From CAG-611 sp964487215 (GTDB taxonomy: Bacteria > Bacillota_I > Bacilli_A > RF39 > UBA660): a DNA stretch of 33,581 nt. The notes under the pieces were generated by a model. The model searched no databases and was not told the DNA's origin. It saw nothing but the letters and a program-made list of their open reading frames with translations. This document shows positions 31,067 to 33,581 of the stretch, piece after piece (positions within the stretch are counted from its first letter, which is position 1; every line of letters begins with the position of its first letter). A program made the translations under genes and the position numbers. The DNA is taken from the NCBI GenBank assembly GCA_964487215.1, contig CAZAPU010000002.1:1-33581 (forward strand), in the 5' to 3' direction.

Positions 31067-31945
31067 ATGGAAGATCAAATATTAGATTATATTGATTATA
31101 TTAAATTTGAAAAAAGATTAAGTAATGAAACTATTAAGAATTATAAATATGATTTAAATCATTTTAAATTGTTCTTACTATCAAATAAAATTGCTAATTT
31201 TAATGGAGTAAAACAAATTGATATTGAAGATTATTTGGTAGTTTTAAATAAAGAAAAAGATCCTTCTTCAGTAGCAAGAAATATGGTTACAGTTAATAAT
31301 TTATTCAATTATTTAATTATTGAAAAAATTATTGATAAAAATCCTTGTGAATTTATATCAAGACCAAAATTAAGAAAGAAGTTACCAAATGTTTTAAGTG
31401 AAGCTGAAGTAGATAATTTATTAGATATTAGATTAAATACTATATTTGACTATCGAAATAAAGCTATGTTAGAATTGTTATATAGCACTGGTCTTAGAAT
31501 AAGCGAGGCGATAAATTTAACAACTAGAGATATTGATTTTGAAAATAGCCTAGTAAAATGTTTTGGTAAAGGTTCTAAAGAAAGAATTGTACCAATAAGT
31601 GAATATACGATATATTATCTTAAAGCATATTATGATATTAGATATAAGTTTTTAAAGAAAGATGTTTGTGATTATTTTTTCTTAAATAATCATGGTAAAA
31701 AACTAACTAGACAAGGCTTTTCAAAAGCTTTAGATAATATTTTAAAAGAAAAAAATATTACTGCAAAAGTTACACCACATATTTTAAGACATTCATTTGC
31801 AACTCATATGTTATCAAATGGTGCTGATTTAAGAAGTATACAGTTGCTTTTGGGGCATAGTGATATTTCTACTACTATGATATATACTCATGTTAGTAAA
31901 GAAAAAGTAAAAAAAGATTATGAAGAATTTCATCCAAGAAGTTAA
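31067..31945 (+). CDS. xerD: Tyrosine recombinase XerD
   Basis: A 292-residue site-specific recombinase that resolves chromosome dimers at dif with XerC. N-terminal SAM-like DNA-binding domain (FEKRLSNETIKNYKYDLNHF), catalytic domain with Arg in LLYSTGLRISEAINL, Lys in GKGSKERIVPI, HILRHSFATHML (His-x-x-Arg), GHSDISTTMIYTHV (His and the nucleophile Tyr). The full set R-K-H-R-H-Y is present. Followed after 11 bases by deoB, the same order as Bacillus (ripX/xerD-drm), which argues for the housekeeping recombinase and against a phage or transposon integrase. Length and start (GGGAG, ATG 31067) are standard. Confidence 0.93.
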   Translation: MEDQILDYIDYIKFEKRLSNETIKNYKYDLNHFKLFLLSNKIANFNGVKQIDIEDYLVVLNKEKDPSSVARNMVTVNNLFNYLIIEKIIDKNPCEFISRPKLRKKLPNVLSEAEVDNLLDIRLNTIFDYRNKAMLELLYSTGLRISEAINLTTRDIDFENSLVKCFGKGSKERIVPISEYTIYYLKAYYDIRYKFLKKDVCDYFFLNNHGKKLTRQGFSKALDNILKEKNITAKVTPHILRHSFATHMLSNGADLRSIQLLLGHSDISTTMIYTHVSKEKVKKDYEEFHPRS

Positions 31946-31956
31946 AGGAGGTTAAC

Positions 31957-33126
31957 ATGAAATTTAATAGAATATTTTTGATAGTTTTAGACTCTTTAGG
32001 AGTAGGGGAAGCAATTGATGCTGCTAATTTTGGAGATTCAGGATGTAATACATTAAAGCATATTAATGATAAAGAAGAATTATTTATTCCAAATTTAAAA
32101 AAATTAGGTTTTTTAGATACAATTACAATGAATGATAATGATGAAGTAGATGCATATTATACTATTGCTAAACCAATTAATCCTGGTAAAGATACATTAT
32201 CTGGACATTATGAAATGATGGGAATAAGATTAGAAGTTCCATTTAAAACTTTTACTAATACTGGATTTCCACCTGAATTAATAAGTGAAATTGAAAAAGT
32301 TACAGGTAGAAAAGTACTTGGTAATGTTGCTGCTAGTGGTACTGAAATAATAAAAGAACTAGGTGAAGCACAAATACAAACTGGTGGTTTAATTATTTAT
32401 ACTTCTGGAGATTCTGTTTTACAAGTAGCAGCTCATGAAAAAATTATTCCATTAGATGTGTTATATGGATATTGTGAAGAAATAAGAAAACTAACTACAA
32501 AAAAAGAATGGTTAGTAGGTAGAGTAATTGCTAGACCATTTACAGGTGCTAATGCAGATAACTTTAAAAGATCTGAGAACAGAAAAGATTTCTCATTAAA
32601 ACCACCAACATTATCAGTTTTAGATTTTCTTAAAGAAAAAGATTATAGTGTAATATCAATTGGCAAAATATATGATATATTCTCTGGTGAAGGAATAAGT
32701 AAAAAAATTGTATCACATAACAATAAAGAAGGAATAGATAAAGTATCAGATATTATGGAAAAGAAATTTACTGGTTTATGTTTTGCTAATTTAAATGATT
32801 TTGATACTTTATTTGGTCATAGAAGAGATGACGAAGGATATGGAAATGCAATTGAAGAATTAGATGTAGAAATACCTGTAATACTTAATAAATTAAATAA
32901 TGATGATTTACTTATTATTACAGCAGATCATGGAAATGATCCTACATTTACAGGAACAGATCATACAAGAGAAAATGTACCAGTTATTGTTTATAGTAGA
33001 TTATTTAAAGAACCAAAGAAATTACCTGCTTTAAATACATTTGCAGATATTGGTGCTACTATAGCAGACAATTTTGATGTAAGAAAACCAACTATTGGAA
33101 AAAGTTTCTTAGAAAATTTAAAATAA
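31957..33126 (+). CDS. deoB: Phosphopentomutase
   Basis: A 389-residue alkaline-phosphatase superfamily enzyme that interconverts ribose (deoxyribose) 1- and 5-phosphate in nucleoside salvage. Motifs: FLIVLDSLGVGEAIDAANFG at the N-terminus (metal-binding Asp), KDTLSGHYEMMG (the phosphorylated Thr region), FTNTGFPPELI, ANLNDFDTLFGHRRD, and ITADHGNDPTFTGTDHTREN (the metal-binding Asp-His and His clusters). The length is typical. It follows xerD with AAAGGAGG, and a lipoprotein gene follows after 12 bases. In Bacillus the next gene is the purine nucleoside phosphorylase pupG, which is missing here. Confidence 0.97.
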   Translation: MKFNRIFLIVLDSLGVGEAIDAANFGDSGCNTLKHINDKEELFIPNLKKLGFLDTITMNDNDEVDAYYTIAKPINPGKDTLSGHYEMMGIRLEVPFKTFTNTGFPPELISEIEKVTGRKVLGNVAASGTEIIKELGEAQIQTGGLIIYTSGDSVLQVAAHEKIIPLDVLYGYCEEIRKLTTKKEWLVGRVIARPFTGANADNFKRSENRKDFSLKPPTLSVLDFLKEKDYSVISIGKIYDIFSGEGISKKIVSHNNKEGIDKVSDIMEKKFTGLCFANLNDFDTLFGHRRDDEGYGNAIEELDVEIPVILNKLNNDDLLIITADHGNDPTFTGTDHTRENVPVIVYSRLFKEPKKLPALNTFADIGATIADNFDVRKPTIGKSFLENLK

Positions 33127-33138
33127 AAGGAGAATAAA

Positions 33139-33561
33139 ATGAAAAGAATAATTAAGGTTTTCGGATTAATAGCATTAATCATATTAGTAACAGGTTGTGA
33201 AACAGTAATGACTAAAACAGAATATAATTATAACGAAGAAGCAATACTTGATAATATTGAATTAAAATTAATTGAAGCAAAAAGTATTGAAAATGATTCA
33301 ATTGAAGTAGTGTTTTCTATTACAAATAAAAGGGATAATACAATAACATTATCGCCCGATACAAACTTTAAATTATATGATATAAATCATGTTCAAATTC
33401 CTAATAAATACACAACAAATACTAATATAATTAAAGCAAATGAAACAATAAATTATACTTTACAATATAATTCAAAAAAAGAAATATATGAAATATTATT
33501 CTATTCTGGTATAGTAGAAAATAATATTAAATTTACTTTTACAAGTTTAGATGTAAAATAA
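33139..33561 (+). CDS. Small lipoprotein, DUF4352-like fold possible
   Basis: A 140-residue secreted lipoprotein. The signal MKRIIKVFGLIALIILVTGC ends in the lipobox LVTG-Cys20, so the mature protein is anchored in the outer leaflet of the membrane. The rest is a compact beta-rich domain: ELKLIEAKSIENDSIEVVFS, NKRDNTITLSPDTNFKLYD and NETINYTLQYNSKKEIYEI. This alternation resembles the Ig-like DUF4352 domains common in Gram-positive lipoproteins, but the match is by general pattern only. It has a good GGAG site, follows deoB within 12 bases and ends in a hairpin at the window edge. Its role is unknown. Confidence 0.78.
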   Translation: MKRIIKVFGLIALIILVTGCETVMTKTEYNYNEEAILDNIELKLIEAKSIENDSIEVVFSITNKRDNTITLSPDTNFKLYDINHVQIPNKYTTNTNIIKANETINYTLQYNSKKEIYEILFYSGIVENNIKFTFTSLDVK

Positions 33562-33581
33562 AAAGATAGAAATCTATCTTT
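33562..33581 (+). terminator. Terminator at the window end (tail cut)
   Basis: AAAGATAG (33562-33569) pairs with CTATCTTT (33574-33581); the window ends within the T tract. Confidence 0.65.

Noticed and set aside
31067..31945. Tyrosine recombinase as the integrase of a mobile element
   Set aside because: It is XerD by motifs and is followed by deoB as in Bacillus; no attachment sites or mobile genes surround it.
1..33581. Mycoplasma-type genetic code (TGA read as Trp)
   Set aside because: Several well-supported genes end in TGA at the expected place and Trp is encoded by TGG.

Overview
The window is a gene-dense, very AT-rich stretch of bacterial chromosome (by eye about a quarter G+C) from a low-GC, monoderm Bacilli-type organism. 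TGA is used as a stop (for example at the ends of the genes at 4623-4997, 13039-13476 and 23763-24536), so the code is the standard bacterial one, not the Mycoplasma code. Gene content and neighbourhoods match Bacillus (PolC, SirA-YneF, LepA-HemW, YrzE/YrbG/SpoVB/ComN/Rel/Dtd, TcdA-RarA, XerD-DeoB). The extreme AT content and compactness suggest an uncultured gut Bacilli lineage (RF39 or Erysipelotrichales-like); that placement is inference. One run of exactly 100 N (14673-14772) shows this is a draft scaffold.

Layout. 1-2731: the end of glyS, a small HNH protein, SirA-like and YneF proteins, and a queuosine-precursor transporter on the minus strand. 2826-6061: lepA, a SpoIIID-like HTH protein and hemW in one tight run. 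6121-8219: a thymidylate operon (thyA-dfrA-tmk) containing every step from dUMP to dTDP plus folate recycling. 8225-14505: yrzE-like, yrbG-like and spoVB-like genes on alternating strands, then comN-rel-dtd and an AI-2E family permease. 14532-15148: a pentapeptide-repeat protein with its own promoter and terminator, broken by the assembly gap inside a 126-bp tandem repeat. 15228-21646: an unrecognised protein, polC and ddl.

21656-27604 is the most distinctive region. Two minus-strand genes (DUF192 protein and an unrecognised glycine-rich membrane-hairpin protein) are divergent from a seven-gene Tad/Flp pilus operon: Flp pilin, two TadE/TadF-type pseudopilins, TadZ, TadA, TadB and TadC. The two transcription units face away from each other from near-consensus promoters with identical hexamers. 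No prepilin peptidase or outer-membrane secretin is present, as expected for a minimal monoderm version that must borrow its peptidase from elsewhere. 27615-33581: yebC, an orphan gene with a perfect consensus promoter, tcdA and rarA (convergent), xerD, deoB and a small lipoprotein.

Recurrent signals include compact bidirectional terminators whose stems contain or touch stop codons of convergent genes, and Shine-Dalgarno sites of two kinds: the usual GGAGG and a GGTGAT form that pairs with the neighbouring part of the 16S tail. No tRNA, rRNA, CRISPR array or insertion sequence was seen. No gene-free stretch reaches 300 bases; the longest is 146 bases, between the DUF192 gene and the Tad operon.
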